A stretch of 28,766 nucleotides of DNA from NCBI GenBank assembly GCA_019237355.1, contig JAFAHH010000212.1, positions 1-28,766 of the forward strand, in the 5' to 3' direction. How positions within the stretch are numbered: the first letter of the stretch is position 1; each line of letters starts with the position of its first letter. The DNA comes from Acetobacteraceae bacterium. Its GTDB lineage: Bacteria > Pseudomonadota > Alphaproteobacteria > Acetobacterales > Acetobacteraceae. Shown piece by piece: positions 26,760 through 28,766 of the stretch. The notes under the pieces were generated by a model. It was not told the origin of the DNA and ran no database searches. It saw nothing but the letters and a program-made list of their open reading frames with translations. Position numbers and translations under genes: made by a program.

Positions 26760-27743
26760 ATGTTCGCGGCTGCAACCTATACGGCTTCAGATCCTGACGT
26801 CTACGCCGCGTCAATTCGCGCTGTGAAGGTGGACGTCGTCGCAGTGTCTGCTGGTGACTTTCAAGCGAGCGTTACGCGAATTGATCTGGGGCGGCTGTGG
26901 ATGCAGCGTGGGCAGGAAAACCTATCGCGCCTATTCCGGTCAACATCGGCTGAGGACCGGTTCATTGTGTCCTATCTCCGACCGACAAGCGCTCCCGCGA
27001 CGCGGCTAGGGATTGATTTCGAGCCGGGTAAGGACATCGCCGTATGTAGCCCGGGTCAGACGGTCTCGTGGCGCTCCTTTGGATCCTGTCAGTGGGAAGC
27101 TATCTCGCTGACAATTGAAGATTTCGCGCGGTTCTCTCACACCTTGATCGGTCGAGATCTGACCCCGCCGCAGTTTCAGCGCGTGCTGACCTTGGCACCA
27201 GCCCGCATGTCGCGGCTGCACCGGTTACGCGAAGCAACTTTCCATTTCTCTGAAACGGCGCCCGAAGTGATCATTCACCCGGAGGTGATTCGCCGCCTCG
27301 AGCAGGGATTGATTCAGGCTCTCATGGCTTGCTTTGCCGATCGGCCCGAAAGTGAATCCCGTCCATCCTGGCGCCGCGCTCAACTACTGGCCAAGTTCGA
27401 AGCGGTGCTGGAGGAAAATCCCGGCCGGGCTCTCTATTTGCCGGAAATCTGCGAGGCGATCGGCGTACCTGGGCGAACGCTGCGGCTCTGCTGCGCCGAG
27501 AGCTTGGGAATGAGCCCCAAGCGATACCTCGATCTGCGACGCATGCATTTAGCGCGACAAGCCCTTCTTATCGCCGCGCCAGAGGCTGATAATGTAACGG
27601 AAATCGCGACGCGCTTCGGTTTCTTCGAGCTTGGGCGGTTCGCGGTGGCATACCGGGTGCTCTTTGGGGAACCTCCTTCAACCACCTTGCACCGCAACAG
27701 CGATTTTCGTCCGATATCGTCGCACCCTGCCAAAGTTGCATAG
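26760..27743 (+). CDS. AraC-family transcriptional regulator
   Basis: This 327-residue protein starts at the ATG at 26760 with GAGGT about five bases upstream. The N-terminal 200 residues are a beta-rich sensing domain (FEPGKDIAVCSPGQTVSWRS and neighbours). The C-terminal 100 residues hold the double helix-turn-helix: LYLPEICEAIGVPGRTLRLC, then GMSPKRYLDLRRMHLARQAL and VTEIATRFGFFELGRFAVAY with the closing FGEPPSTTLHR. It most likely controls the divergent barrel gene; the inducer is unknown. Confidence 0.92.
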   Translation: MFAAATYTASDPDVYAASIRAVKVDVVAVSAGDFQASVTRIDLGRLWMQRGQENLSRLFRSTSAEDRFIVSYLRPTSAPATRLGIDFEPGKDIAVCSPGQTVSWRSFGSCQWEAISLTIEDFARFSHTLIGRDLTPPQFQRVLTLAPARMSRLHRLREATFHFSETAPEVIIHPEVIRRLEQGLIQALMACFADRPESESRPSWRRAQLLAKFEAVLEENPGRALYLPEICEAIGVPGRTLRLCCAESLGMSPKRYLDLRRMHLARQALLIAAPEADNVTEIATRFGFFELGRFAVAYRVLFGEPPSTTLHRNSDFRPISSHPAKVA

Positions 27744-27775
27744 TCAACGGTCCCGGCGAGGAGTAATTTCAAGTC

Positions 27776-27964
27776 CTATGAGCAGCCAAAGGCGGCAGGT
27801 TCGTCGTCCTCGAGGTAATCATGTTCGGCGTCTTCGTCCGTCGCTGCCTGCTTTGGCTCGCCATCCTCATCGCGGCCTCGTTCCCAAGGTTGGCGCGAGC
27901 CGCAGCCGTCCAGCGCTCTAACTTCCGCGGGCCACTCGTTCAAGCGGTGCACAGGCTCTCGCAT
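27776..27964 (-). CDS. Small acidic hypothetical ORF
   Basis: The last 62 codons of a longer minus-strand frame read MREPVHRLNEWPAEVRALDG, then RDEDGEPKQAATDEDAEHDY and LEDDEPAAFGCS. The ALDG...DEDGEP...LEDDEP layout resembles small acidic hypothetical proteins common in Alphaproteobacteria, but no function is known. There is no good ribosome site, and the boundary with the OmpA fragment suggests it may be truncated at the 5' end. Confidence 0.35.
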   Translation of the reverse strand: MREPVHRLNEWPAEVRALDGCGSRQPWERGRDEDGEPKQAATDEDAEHDYLEDDEPAAFGCS

Positions 27965-28099
27965 GAGCTTACGGGCAGAAACGGCTGCTTTCTGTTCGGG
28001 CGAGGATTGCATTCGCTCGCTCGAGCAAGGTGCCGCGGAGTCTGAGGCTGGGCTTAAGTACTCCTTGCCAAATCTGCAACGGGGCGCCGCCGACGAGCG

Positions 28100-28275
28100 C
28101 CAAGGTGGTAAGGACCCGCTCGGCGGCTGCCCAGCGCCCAGACGGCTGTGGACTTCTTTAAATCGCAAGGCGTGAACCCGAACCTGCTGTCTGCGGAGGG
28201 CATGGGTGACGCCAACCCAGTTGCCCCCAATGACACGCCTGAGGGTAAAGCCAAGAATCGGAGGATCGAGATTTT
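28100..28275 (+). pseudogene. OmpA-family C-terminal domain fragment
   Basis: The frame reads AVDFFKSQGVNPNLLSAEGM, then GDANPVAPNDTPEGKAKNRRIE, the peptidoglycan-binding end of OmpA/MotB-like domains (the final NDT..G-A-NRR-E motif). The TD/NxGS part of the domain is not readable upstream. It passes without a stop into the transposase fragment, so its own terminus is lost. Confidence 0.75.
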
Positions 28276-28766
28276 GCGTACGACAACCAATGTCAAGCGG
28301 GCGCTCGAGAGAGCCATGGCTGAGCACGACTGGACGGATGCCGGCCAGGGCTGGCAGGGCAAGGAGACAAGCCTGCGGCTGATGGGCTGGAGCCGGCAGC
28401 GGCGGGTCATCTTGCTGCGCCGCAAGCTCAATCGTCCGCTGGCGGTTGTCGACCGCTCGCATCCCGAATTGCCGCTGCTCAGCTTTGCCGAGGTTGGGGA
28501 CAAGCGCGAGGTTTGGGAATATGCGGCTTTGGTTACCTCGCTGGACAGCGAAATTTTAACTTTGGGCCAGCTCTATCGTGATCGCGCGGATTGCGACAAT
28601 GCCTTTGATGAATTGAAGAACCACTGGGGCTGGGGCGGTTTCACGACGCAGGACCTGAAGCGCTGCCGGTTGCTCGCCCGCAGTGTTGCTCTCATTTACA
28701 ACTGGTGGAGCTTTTGTGCGCCTGGCCGATCCGGAGCATCATCGCGAGGCGATCACCAGCCGGCCA
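28276..28766 (+). pseudogene. IS1380-family-like transposase, C-terminal part, open at window edge
   Basis: In frame with the OmpA fragment it reads LRTTTNVKRALERAM, WQGKETSLRLMGWSRQRRVI, VTSLDSEILTLGQLYRDRAD and FDELKNHWGWGGFTTQDLKR, the C-terminal catalytic half of IS1380-type DDE transposases (the E of FDELKN). A base shift at about 28712 moves the last part to FVRLADPEHHREAITSRP. The N-terminal half is absent and the 3' end is outside the window. As read it cannot encode an active enzyme. Confidence 0.8.

Noticed and set aside
27965..28462. Upstream part of the 228-codon minus-strand frame
   Set aside because: It is antisense to the OmpA and transposase fragments, which are well supported on the plus strand.
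1..28766. tRNA, rRNA or CRISPR arrays
   Set aside because: No cloverleaf, ribosomal RNA segment or regularly spaced short direct repeats were seen; the only periodic signal is the 81-bp coding repeat.

Overview
The window looks like a piece of an alphaproteobacterial genome. It is GC-rich. It has a sigma-EcfG-type promoter (GGAAC-N16-CGTT, the alphaproteobacterial general stress response signature) in front of a DUF1328 gene, and it carries a hopanoid-associated HpnL-type membrane protein. The family below Alphaproteobacteria cannot be fixed from the sequence; Acetobacteraceae, Sphingomonadales and Rhizobiales all remain possible.

Layout. (a) 1-5.7 kb is a graveyard: an MHYT-PAS histidine kinase broken by several indels and cut off by a DUF2283 fragment, an IS6-type transposase fragment, the tail of a DUF3631-type protein with an 81-bp degenerate repeat, a possible VOC-family fragment, and an IS21 helper (istB) without its partner. 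(b) 5.7-18.8 kb is intact and forms a surface-glycan locus. It holds three GH1-like proteins, one Tat-exported GH39-like hydrolase, a GT4-like glycosyltransferase, UDP-galactopyranose mutase (glf), a one-chain ABC exporter half-transporter and an LmeA/DUF2993-like envelope protein. A DUF1328 stress gene sits in the middle. Three of the gene junctions are 4-bp ATGA stop/start overlaps. (c) 18.8-22.4 kb is again decayed: a patatin-like lipase, a manganese catalase and a GH13 alpha-glucosidase/trehalose-synthase-like gene, all with frameshifts. (d) 22.6-27.7 kb is mostly intact: an AhpD/CMD-like protein, a MarR remnant next to an ABM monooxygenase, hpnL, an outer-membrane beta-barrel protein and a divergent AraC regulator. 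(e) 27.7 kb to the end is an acidic hypothetical ORF, an OmpA C-terminal fragment fused in frame to the C-terminal half of an IS1380-type transposase, and then the window edge.

How the genes may work together (inference). Glf makes UDP-galactofuranose and the glycosyltransferase builds a glycan. The ABC exporter, translationally coupled to a GH1-like enzyme and an LmeA-like lipid-binding protein, may export or mature a glycolipid or polysaccharide. The Tat-exported GH39-like enzyme would act on it outside the cytoplasm. The contrast between an indel-free 13-kb core and heavily broken flanks suggests that selection keeps the glycan locus while the neighbourhood decays.
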